Shown here one piece after another: positions 1-10,100 of a stretch of 64,000 nucleotides of DNA (the stretch's first letter is position 1; the number at the start of each line of letters is the position of its first letter). This stretch comes from Hondaea fermentalgiana (taxonomy: Eukaryota > Sar > Bigyra > Thraustochytrida > Thraustochytriidae), in assembly GCA_014084085.1 (NCBI GenBank), contig NPFB01000070.1, positions 1-64,000 of the forward strand, read 5' to 3'. The translations under genes and the position numbers were made by a program. Below the pieces are notes generated by a model. That model made no database searches, was not told the DNA's origin, and saw only the letters and a program-made list of their open reading frames with translations.

Positions 1-303
1 GTTGAGCGCAGCGCAGTCCGGGACGGGAGCACAGACGTCTTCCGCCGCAACGCACACCCACTCCGAGCTCACCACGGGCGTGCGAACAAGGCCGCTTTCA
101 TCATGGCACCTGAGCTCCGCGACGCCACCTCCGCTGTCGCAGTCCGGGTCTCTCTCACCGCATCCGCAGTCGCAGCCGTCGCCGCTCCCGCGCAAGGCCT
201 CCTCGCACGTCCACGCGGCCTCGCACGTCGTTTGCGCGAGCACGATCGCCGCCAGCACCGCCGCCACCATCGTGGCACGCGCCGCAGTCTTGCGCCCGCC
301 CAT
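1..303 (-). CDS. FG-GAP multi-membrane receptor-like protein, 5' end only (runs off left edge)
   Basis: This is the first 101 codons of a third member of the large surface-protein family that also occupies 1035-6188 and 12242-17253. The ATG is at 303-301. It is followed by a hydrophobic signal peptide (about residues 8-25, rich in Ala, Val, Ile and Leu) and then a Cys-rich segment (CDCGCGERD motif) ending in DCAALN at base 1. Residues 25-101 are identical in protein sequence to the complete neighbour at 1035-6188, and the seven DNA differences across 231 bp are all synonymous. That pattern shows the frame is real and under selection. The rest of the gene lies to the left of the window, so its integrity cannot be judged. 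By analogy it should be a secreted or plasma-membrane protein. Confidence 0.85.
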   Translation of the reverse strand, partial: MGGRKTAARATMVAAVLAAIVLAQTTCEAAWTCEEALRGSGDGCDCGCGERDPDCDSGGGVAELRCHDESGLVRTPVVSSEWVCVAAEDVCAPVPDCAALN

Positions 304-1034
304 CTTGGCTCGGCCCTCGCCTGGCCGCTGCTGCTGCTCGCCTTCGTTTTGGTTCTGGTCTCCAAGTCGCCGGCCGGGCCCGGGCTCGCGCTTGCTCGCA
401 CCCGTGCCGCGTGCTCGGCCGCTACCGTGCTTCGTCCGGGTCTCTTCCTTGCGAGCTTTCTTCTCCTCCGATCGACGTTTCACTTCGTTTTTCTCCTTTT
501 CACTTCGCTCGCTGCCACTCCCCCCGCTCTTCAAGCCCGCGCGGTAATGATCCGAGCGAATGATGAACGCTTTCCCCCCGCGCAGGCGTCTTCAAGTTCT
601 AGGCCGCGACCTGCTCGAGTGGAGCCGCGGCATCAGCGGCGAGGGGAGCCTGGAAGTGGATTGGGGGATTGGACTGGTCCTGGTCGCAATGGAAACCGAC
701 CGTGGCGAGGCCCGGGCCTGGTCCCGGGCCTGATTTCGGTCCCGGTGGTTAGCGTCCGGGGTGCCACGTGCTGTCTGACAGCACGTGGAGCGAAGAAGCG
801 CACGGGGCTGAAACACCGGGGCTCATCGCAGGGGTGTATGTCGAGGCGGCGGTTTCCGAACTTTGTATTCTTAAGAAGGGAGGGAGCTCCTGAGATGGTA
901 CTGTTAATGCCCAGGTGTTTCTCTTCTAGCCCGTCAGGCGGCCCCCGACAGGCCACCCTCACTGTAAACGAGACCTTGTGAAAAAAGAAAGACAAATACA
1001 TTAGTCGATGACTGACCAGCTTCAGGTCCTTTTA
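304..1034. promoter_or_regulatory. Spacer: upstream region of the left-edge gene and 3' flank of the next
   Basis: This 731-bp stretch has no convincing gene; the open frames in it lack ATG starts or are low-complexity shadows. It should hold the promoter of the gene starting at 303 (minus) and, at its right end, the 3' flank of the gene ending at 1035. Its notable features are a perfect inverted repeat at 764-788 and repeated CCCGGGCCTG units near 711-731. Confidence 0.5.
764..788. promoter_or_regulatory. Perfect 25-bp palindrome with two CACGTG boxes
   Basis: The left arm CCACGTGCTGTC (764-775) is followed by a single T and then its exact reverse complement GACAGCACGTGG (777-788). Each arm contains the E-box/G-box core CACGTG, a binding site for bHLH and bZIP factors in many eukaryotes. 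It sits about 460 bp upstream of the ATG at 303. A paired dimer-binding element is the inference; a hairpin in RNA is the alternative. Confidence 0.5.
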
Positions 1035-4000
1035 TTATGTCCTTGCGAGAGAACGATCTTGAACCTCTGTATCATCGACATCCTCTCCAACGTGGGACAA
1101 AGGTCGAACGCTAGAGTTCTTGGCGGGACTATTGGGAGGCGCGACAAGATTTGATGAAGAGGAGCCGCTGCAGTCCTCCAGATCGAGATTCAGAACATGC
1201 GATCTCACGAACGACCTTGATTCAGGCACTGAGGGCTCCTCGACGCTCTTTAGAACGTCGCCTGGGCCATCAGAAAAGTCCCCAGATGAACCCTTGTTGA
1301 TAGACTTGCTCGACTCGTTCATATTATTTTCCGCGTCACCAAAGACTTCTTCCCGGTCTCGATGCGTAGAGTAGAAAGCACCCACGACAGTTGCCATAAC
1401 AAAGCCAATGAGTCCGAGCGAAGACACCCACAAGATCACAGGATCACTTGCCTCCCCGAACAGTTTCACTCCTGATTGTGCATTAATGCCAAGCGCCAGT
1501 ACAATCAGCAGCACTTGCGAGATAATCTCAAAGGCCTCATCATCAGCCCTGGCATAGGGCTTGAAGTATAGCAGCACGCAGAGAAAGAAATTGCTGGCGG
1601 CAATGAGATATGTCGAAGCCACCTCGAAGCTGGCGAGAAGGGCTAACAGAAATCCAGAAGTCAGAAGTAAACGACGAACCAGCTCCAAACATGCAAACCA
1701 ACCGAACTTCTTTCTATACCTGCATTGCACGGTGCGAGCTGCGATCACGAGCAGACGGCGAACCCCTCGTGTTTCGGTGCCCAAACGATGTTCACAAATC
1801 ATACCGAGAGAAAGTGCAAGCACGACACCCACAGGATATACCACAATCATCAAGGCAGCGTAGATGCGCACGGCGCGGCTCATCGCAGAATCAAAATCGA
1901 TCGTCGGATCGCGCAAAAGCACGCGAAGAGGCGCAACATCGTCCACTTCGTGCGCGATGGAGTCGTACACGAAGATAGATAGAATGCACGCCGAGATTCC
2001 AGGATACATAAGCGTCAGCATCTCTGTGAAGACGCGAGTTGCGAGCTCGTCCGCAGAGATTGATGGCCGAAAGAGTCTGCGAGACACAAAGACGGCCACA
2101 GCGAGAAAGAGAGCGCAGAGCATAGGCCACAGGGTCACCGCAGCGAGAACAGCGTAGTAGTTTGTCGAGACCGCGCAGCCGACTGCAAAGAGCTCGAACA
2201 AGATCCCGACATTCAAGTTGAGAAGAAGGGCCACCGCAGAGCCCCCTTGCCCAACCATGCCAGCCGTGATGCCAACATCGAAGACGATCTGTTCAAACTT
2301 GATCAGAATCAGAGCCTTACCTTGAGCGGATGCAACGAGGCGATGCGCGAGGCCATCAGGGTTCTTTCGCCAGCCACACGTCTTATCAAAGAATGCCACG
2401 ATACTGCCCATGCATGTGTACGCCTTGTGAGATCGGTCTACAAGTCGTCTTCCAGTCGTCCTTGCATGCTTTGACTTTTGGACGACGTAAAGAGCTGGAA
2501 GCATGGAAATGATAACGATGGCAATAACCCAGATGACGATCTTGGCTGTGTCGCGTATCTGCTGGGACGATGAGCAGAACGAGCACCGAGACTCTCCGTT
2601 CAAAGCATAGCCTTCCACACAGCTTGCGCACATGACGCCCGTGTGGTATGGAGAGCAGTAGAGCGCGCTGCTCGCTTTTTCGTCTTTGGACTGCTCCAGA
2701 GACCGAGAAGTGGAGTTGCTTGGCTCGCAGTAGCTGTCTCGGGGACACTGGCGGATGTCGATGCTCGTGTTGGCGATGCGCCAGTAGTGCTGACGGATAG
2801 GAAGTGTTTCGATAGTAAGCCCGTCCTCTTCACAAATGGCACCTGCTGTGATTTGGTCATACTTGAAGCATGATTCTGGCACACCGTCAATCATCACATT
2901 TCCAGAGTATGCTAGACAGTCTTGAGCTGAGGAGGTCCCAGTCGAGACCGTGTACTCACGACCTTCTGGGCATGGAAAGCAAGCTGCATCCTCCAGGTTC
3001 TCGCGGTACGTGCCGATTTTGCATGGCACGCATGTTTGGTTGGTCGACTCGCGTTCGTATCCAAGCTCACAATATGATGACTCGCAGGTCGTGGCTCCGC
3101 TTGAGAAGGTCGTGAAGTCTGTCGGGCATTTCGCACAAGCGTTCAAGCCCAAGACTGGTTTGAACGTGCCGCGAGCACAAGGTACGCACGAGTCGTTCGT
3201 CTTGTCGTACTCGTATCCTTCAGGACATGTGCAATTGAAGTCGGCATTCATGACAAAAGGGAAAACACACTCGCATTGCAATATGCTCGGGGTATCGGGG
3301 TAGATGAATGTTCCTACCTCGAGATTGGTTGTTGAGTGGTTTGGACAGACCTGCTTGCATTCAGACCCGTATCTTCCGGGCCCACACTGCTCACAGGCAC
3401 TTCCTTGAAACCGGGCCGGGCAATTGCATGTTCCAATTGCCGCGGCAGTACTTTTGAGACCTTGGGCGTCAGCGGCACGTTCAAAAATCTTGTTTTCGGA
3501 TGCAGTGCCAGATGCAGCACAAATCGCCCGATTACCGGTGCATTCCGACTGACAGTCCTGTGCGGTGTTAATGAATGCCGCGAGCGCAGGTAATGCACTC
3601 ATAGAATAGTAGTCATTCTCGCTGACCCCGCCGCTACCACTTCTAGCGACGATATCCAGATCTCCATCACCGTCCAGGTCGACTGCGGAAAGAGAATATA
3701 CGTAGCGATCAAATGACAAGACTTCGATAGGCTCTCCTGGACTGTCACTTTGTATACTTGACACCAACTTGAGGGATTTCGAGTTACTCGTGATGAGGTC
3801 CATGGCTCCATCACCATCGAAATCGCCAAATACAAATGTGTCCGAGCAGGTTGTTTGGGAAAAAAGCTCGAATGAATCGGATACGTCTGCGAATGTTGCA
3901 CCAAGCATATTGTCCTCAGTCCGGTTCAAGAAAGAAATGGCGCATTCAGAAGTGCCATCGATCGAATGGGCCGTGAAGATGACGCGCACGAAGACACTGC

Positions 4001-6188
4001 TCTCTGAGGAAGGAAAGATCTCAATCGACTCGATCTCTCTAGGGCTCGGTACCGGACTATTAGTCCCATGCCCATAAGAACCCCCTGATGAAGGGGTGGG
4101 TGCATCAGTAAAGCCTGGGTTGGTGTTGTAGGCATAGACACCACCTGCGCCGTAGGTATCACCGGTGGGTGGAGAGGTTGGTGCAGAGGTGGGTGCAGAA
4201 GTAGAAGTGAAGCCTTCGATGACGACACTTGAGCCATCTGTGTCACCGGTGGGTGGATAATAGCTGAAAAAGGTGGGTGCAGGCGTTGGTGCAGAGGTGG
4301 GTGAAGCAATTGGTGCAGGGGTGGGCTCAACAACTGTGTCATAATCAAGAACATCATAATCATCCGATGTCCTTCGACGCAATGCGTCATTGCCGGTTTC
4401 GCTGCCTCCATCGAGTAAATTTTGAAAAATAGAGTCTGTAGCCTCCTGTTTGTACGTAAAAGTTCCCATCTCATTCTCGTAAATTGCAAAGCTTGCATTT
4501 CCAAGAACGAGCAACATGTCCAGATCGCTGTCACCGTCGATGTCCACAAAACTCGCCGTGGTGATGGAAGAGGCCGACGTGGGAAGATCAAAGGCTTGGT
4601 GCGGCGTGCCTTGCGAGACGGACGCTAAAGAGCTTGCGTTTGCAATTCTCGTCTGGACAAGACCGCCAATGCCTTCATTGCGATAGTACTGAAGGACGCC
4701 CGACGACCCGTTAGCCATCACACTGAGAACGTCCACGTCGCCATCACCGTCAAAGTCCACAAAGCTCACCGACTCGTCGTCCGACCAGCTGTCAAGTCTC
4801 CAGCGAAGCAGGCTCGGTACGCTTTCTGTGCCTTCATCTGCCAGTGCAAAAGCGGGTGCTGGAACGAGAGTCGAGCTCAGGTATGTAACTTGGCGATCGA
4901 AATCCTGAATGGCTATTTCGTCGAAACTTTTGTTGAAAAAGTCATACACCAAGAAAGAAAGCAAGACACTTGAAGTTGGGATATCGGAGAGGAAAATCAT
5001 ATCCGTTTCAGGCTCCACGAACTCTGGCCACATCGTCGTGCCAACGTTTTGCAGTGTGTGAATGCTCTTTCTTGTCATGAGCAGCACATCCATGCGTCCG
5101 TCACCATTGACATCACTGATGGCGATATCACGAGCTTTCTGTCTTTGAAAAGTGGCTGGCTTGAATTTAAGGGCACTCGTCCAGTCTGGCGCCTCGAGAG
5201 AGCCTGTGTTGCTGAGAAAGTGAACCAGGCCTGCATTGAGAACAAGGACAACATCCAGTAGTCCATCGCCCGTAAAGTCGAAAAGATGCGCTCGAATAAC
5301 CGGATAAATATTGCCGTCTGCGTCCACACCAACATCTGTGAGGTCAATTTTCGTCTCTGTCTTGAATTCAGGAAAACTTGCGTCATCTGTGCCAGTGTAA
5401 AGTAAAAAGTAGATTCCCGCGGATCCAGCGCAAGAAACGATCCAGTCCAGCGCTCCATCACCGTTCACGTCGCCAAACGCAAAGGTTCTTGCACAGTTGT
5501 CCTCCAAGTCAACGAAGGGAAGATCATCGGCAGATACCTCTGACGAATATGTGAACTCTGAATCCGGCGATGTATCGTCAGGTCCGCTGAACAAGTATAG
5601 CGTGGCGCTTACTTTGCTCTCGTCTGATATGCTCAAGATGATTTTGGGAGGTTCGTCGTTGTGTCTTGGAATGAGAGAGAGACGCGAGCCCTTAGGTCTG
5701 AAATCGGTATCTGCTGATTCGGACCCATCGTAATCGGTGCGTGAGTTGATGGGTTCGAAGTCTGCAAAAGCATTCAGGTATTCCTCATTCTCGGAAAAGG
5801 ATGCAACGCCATAGTAGCGACACGCGCCATCCGCCGTACTGTTCGCGAAGCCTGAGAAGCAGGAGCCGCATGAGTGCTCGTCGCTGCCATTCTCTCGGTT
5901 GAGCGCAGCGCAGTCCGGGACGGGAGCACAGACGTCTTCCGCCGCAACGCACACCCATTCCGAGCTCACCACGGGCGTGCGCACCAGGCCGCTTTCATCG
6001 TGGCACCTGAGCTCCGCGACGCCGCCTCCGCTGTCGCAGTCCGGGTCTCTCTCTCCGCATCCGCAGTCGCAGCCGTCGCCGCTTCCGCGCAAGGCCTCCT
6101 CGCACGTCCACGCGGCCTCGCACGTCGTCCGCGCCGCCAGGACGATCGCCATCATCATCACCATCATCGCCCTGCGCCCGCCCATCAT
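1035..6188 (-). CDS. FG-GAP/VCBS-repeat, Cys-rich, multi-membrane surface protein
   Basis: This is a complete 1717-residue protein with its ATG at 6188. An N-terminal signal peptide (about 1-24) precedes a short Cys-rich region. Seven DxDGDGxxD-type FG-GAP/VCBS calcium loops follow across residues about 240-850 (for example DVNGDGALD, DFTGDGLLD, DFDGDGDVD, DLDGDGDLD), as in integrin-alpha-like propellers. A Pro/Thr/Ser-rich linker (about 615-705) interrupts the repeats. Next come EGF/TNFR-like Cys-rich modules (about 880-1210), then eight or nine hydrophobic segments (about 1213-1606, first one beginning IVIWVIAIV) and a hydrophilic acidic tail. The layout suggests a large ectodomain for adhesion or ligand sensing linked to a polytopic membrane module. 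The membrane part is not assigned to a known channel or GPCR family. A paralogue lies in opposite orientation at 12242-17253. No introns are evident. Confidence 0.85.
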   Translation of the reverse strand: MMGGRRAMMVMMMAIVLAARTTCEAAWTCEEALRGSGDGCDCGCGERDPDCDSGGGVAELRCHDESGLVRTPVVSSEWVCVAAEDVCAPVPDCAALNRENGSDEHSCGSCFSGFANSTADGACRYYGVASFSENEEYLNAFADFEPINSRTDYDGSESADTDFRPKGSRLSLIPRHNDEPPKIILSISDESKVSATLYLFSGPDDTSPDSEFTYSSEVSADDLPFVDLEDNCARTFAFGDVNGDGALDWIVSCAGSAGIYFLLYTGTDDASFPEFKTETKIDLTDVGVDADGNIYPVIRAHLFDFTGDGLLDVVLVLNAGLVHFLSNTGSLEAPDWTSALKFKPATFQRQKARDIAISDVNGDGRMDVLLMTRKSIHTLQNVGTTMWPEFVEPETDMIFLSDIPTSSVLLSFLVYDFFNKSFDEIAIQDFDRQVTYLSSTLVPAPAFALADEGTESVPSLLRWRLDSWSDDESVSFVDFDGDGDVDVLSVMANGSSGVLQYYRNEGIGGLVQTRIANASSLASVSQGTPHQAFDLPTSASSITTASFVDIDGDSDLDMLLVLGNASFAIYENEMGTFTYKQEATDSIFQNLLDGGSETGNDALRRRTSDDYDVLDYDTVVEPTPAPIASPTSAPTPAPTFFSYYPPTGDTDGSSVVIEGFTSTSAPTSAPTSPPTGDTYGAGGVYAYNTNPGFTDAPTPSSGGSYGHGTNSPVPSPREIESIEIFPSSESSVFVRVIFTAHSIDGTSECAISFLNRTEDNMLGATFADVSDSFELFSQTTCSDTFVFGDFDGDGAMDLITSNSKSLKLVSSIQSDSPGEPIEVLSFDRYVYSLSAVDLDGDGDLDIVARSGSGGVSENDYYSMSALPALAAFINTAQDCQSECTGNRAICAASGTASENKIFERAADAQGLKSTAAAIGTCNCPARFQGSACEQCGPGRYGSECKQVCPNHSTTNLEVGTFIYPDTPSILQCECVFPFVMNADFNCTCPEGYEYDKTNDSCVPCARGTFKPVLGLNACAKCPTDFTTFSSGATTCESSYCELGYERESTNQTCVPCKIGTYRENLEDAACFPCPEGREYTVSTGTSSAQDCLAYSGNVMIDGVPESCFKYDQITAGAICEEDGLTIETLPIRQHYWRIANTSIDIRQCPRDSYCEPSNSTSRSLEQSKDEKASSALYCSPYHTGVMCASCVEGYALNGESRCSFCSSSQQIRDTAKIVIWVIAIVIISMLPALYVVQKSKHARTTGRRLVDRSHKAYTCMGSIVAFFDKTCGWRKNPDGLAHRLVASAQGKALILIKFEQIVFDVGITAGMVGQGGSAVALLLNLNVGILFELFAVGCAVSTNYYAVLAAVTLWPMLCALFLAVAVFVSRRLFRPSISADELATRVFTEMLTLMYPGISACILSIFVYDSIAHEVDDVAPLRVLLRDPTIDFDSAMSRAVRIYAALMIVVYPVGVVLALSLGMICEHRLGTETRGVRRLLVIAARTVQCRYRKKFGWFACLELVRRLLLTSGFLLALLASFEVASTYLIAASNFFLCVLLYFKPYARADDEAFEIISQVLLIVLALGINAQSGVKLFGEASDPVILWVSSLGLIGFVMATVVGAFYSTHRDREEVFGDAENNMNESSKSINKGSSGDFSDGPGDVLKSVEEPSVPESRSFVRSHVLNLDLEDCSGSSSSNLVAPPNSPAKNSSVRPLSHVGEDVDDTEVQDRSLART

Positions 6189-7153
6189 CGTCCCGCAGCG
6201 CTGCAGCGCCGGCCGCCGAGGCTCTCTCGGCGCGCGAGCGTAGTCTGCCCGCTGCGCGGGCTCGGCCGGACTCCGCTCGCGCAGGTTTCGGGTTTGCGGT
6301 CCCTGCGAAACTGATCACGAGACGAAGAGGCGCGAGCTACGATCAACTCCTTCGACTCTTCCGGCCCCGTCTCTTCTCTTCGTCTCCAACTTGGTCTTCC
6401 TTGGACAACGCGTGCTTCCGTGCAGCTCCTAGAGCTCGGCCTAGCTGCGCTGCCTAGCGAGCCGCGTACGGCTTCGTCAAAACCGGCCACTTCGTCGAGC
6501 ATACCAGCCCACGCGCGCGCGCAAGGCGCAGAAGCTCTCTGCAGAGGCCGGAGACTCCGATGCCGATGCCGAAAGTGGCACTTCAGGTCGCGGGGTCTTG
6601 GGCCCCGCGCTGCAGGGGGATAGTGTACCCGACGCCGGAAGTTCGCTGATGGGGGCTCCGACACGGTGGTCGCTGTCGCGCGCGCCAATGGTCCTGCGAG
6701 AGCTGGAGAACATTTTACTGCCAATGCACAGAGGGAAGATAGAATGCGGTGGTGGGGCGAGGATGGGGGGGGTGTCCTCGAACTTGAGGGAATGGAGATC
6801 GATCATTGGTTATCGGTGGCAGAGCTAATATACACCTGGTGTCCCGGGGAGTAAAGCCGACACGAGGGCCTGAAGTGCGTTGAAGCGCTTGACGTGGACG
6901 ACGACGAGCGAAGGATGCCCGTTGGCCGATCTGCACGGACGAGGCCCGCGCCTGGGATGGGCACGAAGTGGCCGTGGTATTGGCAAGGCTAAAGCGAGCA
7001 GAGAAGTTGGGATTCGTACATGGTCTGGGGAGTAGGAGGCGGCTCCCGTTCCTTGACTCTAGCGAGAAGCCCTTGACCGTTCGGAGACGACCTGTGCAAA
7101 CTGGAAAGCTGGTTGCGGGTAAAAGTAAAGTTTTTTTTTTGGTTTCGGATCAG
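6189..7153. promoter_or_regulatory. Spacer: upstream region of the FG-GAP gene and 3' flank of the transposase-like gene
   Basis: This 965-bp stretch has no supported gene. It should contain the promoter of the minus-strand gene starting at 6188. A run of T at about 7131-7140 lies just downstream of the transposase-like stop. No terminal inverted repeat matching the far side of the transposase-like gene was recognised by eye. Confidence 0.4.
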
Positions 7154-10100
7154 CTAAGTCGAAGATTTCGCCGCGAGATCATTCATGGCCTTGCCGGTTA
7201 TCAATTCTCGACGACGTTTCTTAGACTGTTGCCCTCGATGGCCTTGTACGTCCCGTGGCCGATTTTCACTTGCGTTATTACCCTCAGGGTCGAGGGAATC
7301 CTCGTCATCGTTCTGCACGATAGCCCTAAGCTGTTTTGTAATTCCATTCCATTTGTCCCATAGCTGGCTTGCGGTGATCATAAGCTCGCACAAGCGCGGC
7401 TTTTTATCCGGACGAACGTTGTTCAGAGGCATGGCAAGTAACCCTCCAATGTCTGCTTCCATACGCGTGATTACATCGCCACGAAAGCGCTCCGCATCGT
7501 CTCTTGCTCGTTTCTCGTATTCGGGTGAATTTTGAGCATCTCTTCCAATTGCCATTTCCGAGACCGGCGAAAAGATATCATCATGATCAGGGCTGGACGC
7601 ATCGTCAATCTCCACCAGGTCCACAGGGGCTGCTTCCCCGATACTTGATGCTGCTCGATCACTCTCAGGATGAATTGACGCATCGTCGATCTCGACCAGG
7701 TTCACAGGGGCTGCTTCCTCGATACTTGATGTTGCTCGATCACTTCCATGAGAACTGGAAGCATCGTCGATCTCGACCAGGTTCACAGGGGCTGCTTCCT
7801 CAATACTTGGTGTTGCTCGATCACTTCCATGAGAACTGGAAGCATCGTCGATCTCGATCGGGTCCACACGGGCTGCCTCATCAATGCTTGTACATGAATT
7901 TGCATCGTTGGAAAGCGAAACTTGAAGATGACAAACATCCCTCGCAGTTCTCACGACCTGCTCAGTTTGCTCCGAGCACAGAGACGGATTCGTGTGCTTC
8001 ATTTTCTTTTGAAGGCTCGAGCGTGACGCGCGATCCCTCGCAAGATCCTTGAGAGCACGAAGCAGCGTCGCAAGACGGTGATTGGGTCGGCACTGAAGAT
8101 ACCATTTCTTGATTGTGTCGCGCCACCCTTCGCAAATCAGTGTGGTCATCGGCATGAAATATGTGGCATGGTGCATCCCGTTTCGATGAGCGGCACTCCA
8201 TAGGAGCTTTTCCTCACTGCTAAAATAGTGCTGCACAAAGTATGCATGCACTTCTGCATCAGCGTCACGCAAGAGGACATTGGCCGCTTCAACTGACCTG
8301 TCAAGGACCACTCTCGAACGCGTGGTGATTGCATCTTGTAAGAGCAACCAGATTTTTTGCTTGAAGTTCCGAAAAGATTCTGCATCCATGGGGCCCCTCT
8401 GTAACCAATCCAGCTTTCCTCGAAACGCACGAAGCACGTGCCATGTAGAGTAATAAACCGGGACGTCTTGCCACATGCGACGGACAGCTGTGACGAGGCC
8501 AGGAACCATGTCGCACATGACGCTGCGTGGCATGTAGTCTCGGTCTTTGTGAAGATTGCCCAGAACAGCAAAGATGCGCTCATACACGCCAACTGTCGCA
8601 TGATTCGTCAAGACATGAAGCACTTCGACGCCCGCGCCAAGGCTATCGATGCAAAAGACGGTCAAAAGCTGCAAACCTTGCGCCGGTATGATATTGCGCG
8701 AGGCATTGACGAGCAGATAGCTTCCGAACCTTTGCAGATTCTCAACCATGACGTCATTTGCCATTGCAATGAAGACTTGCGCAGGGTCATCGAGGCTTTC
8801 CAAGTAAACGCCGGACGGGCGCTTCAAGAGGTCGAGACCATGTGTGCGCTTGGAGGAGTTGTCCCATGCTTCACCACGTGGTTTGTAGACGCGATAAAAG
8901 CGCTTCTTTTTGCTTTGCTTGACGGTGAGGTCGACGTCATCTTCGTCGGATTCCGCGAGGCGCCCATCGAGTCCGTACTTCTTGCGTACGTTCCGGACGT
9001 CGGCGGCGCAAATGAAGTAGCGATCTGGGATCTGCACGCCTGGCTCCTTGGCTTTGAAATGAGCCTGTTGCCTATCGAAGTGATTCACGATCGATCGGAT
9101 GTCTGCGCCCGCTTTGAGACGCTCGCGAATGACATCCTCTGCTTCAACAGGTACAGGTCGAGACTCGGAAGACCTCGCATTCTTTTCACAATAGTGACCG
9201 GAAGAACCCGGTTCTGCATTCGCGTTGATGATCTCGACAATGACACGCTGCGAGTTGTTGAATCTCCTCACAATGAGGTTGAAGTCGCAGGTCTCACAAC
9301 TTGTGAAATTTATCTGCATCGGCCTGCCTTTAAAGACCAGCTTGTCTGTCTTCGGGACAGGCACTGAGTTGCGCCTCGCCCAAGCAGTCGCGTTTTTGTG
9401 GAGCACTTCCAGAGAAAGGACGCCCTTGATGATAGTGTCTCTGTCGAAGGAGTCAAATGAATTTTGCACATCGTCCTCGCGGCAATCCATAAAGGAATGA
9501 ATGTACTGGATCGTATCACCGGCTTGATTGAGAGACACATTGCAAAAGGAAGCCTCAGCATGTAGGTACGACTGCCGCAGTCCCCTGACAAATCGAAGAC
9601 GCAGAGCGTTGGTACTCGTGTTGGACCAAACACGAGTCCACTGGGCAGCAGGCTCGTCTTCAATCATCTTGACGAGCTTGCAGAGGACGTCCAGGTCATG
9701 AATCTGATTGAGAGCGACCGCTCGTTTATTCACCAACACCGAGGCAGTCTCGGACTTTGCTTGGCGCGTGTGGTTCTTCACACGCGACTTGGACTTGCAT
9801 TCATAAGTCTGAACTGCCGTGCATGGTGTCGTTTCGCTCATTTGCTCAATCTTCGCGAGGCGCTTAGCAAGTTGTTTTGCTCGTCTTGCCAATGTCTGAG
9901 GATTCGCAGCACCCGCGGCGGTCCCACATCTGTTCCCTGCATTCAGTAGTTCGATCTGTTCTGCTTCGCTGAATGCAGCAAATTTGAAGTCCTCGTTCAC
10001 TGTCATAAGTTTGTCGGAGAAAAGAGACGACTCAAACCTGGAAATTTGAGGTACAGTCTTGAGTTCTTGACGCCAGATCGGGCGCTTTGCAATCTTTGAT

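Noticed and set aside
103..981. 292-codon plus-strand open frame at the left edge
   Set aside because: It begins antisense to the real N-terminal coding segment at 1-303 and continues into GC-rich spacer, with no domain or repeat of its own.
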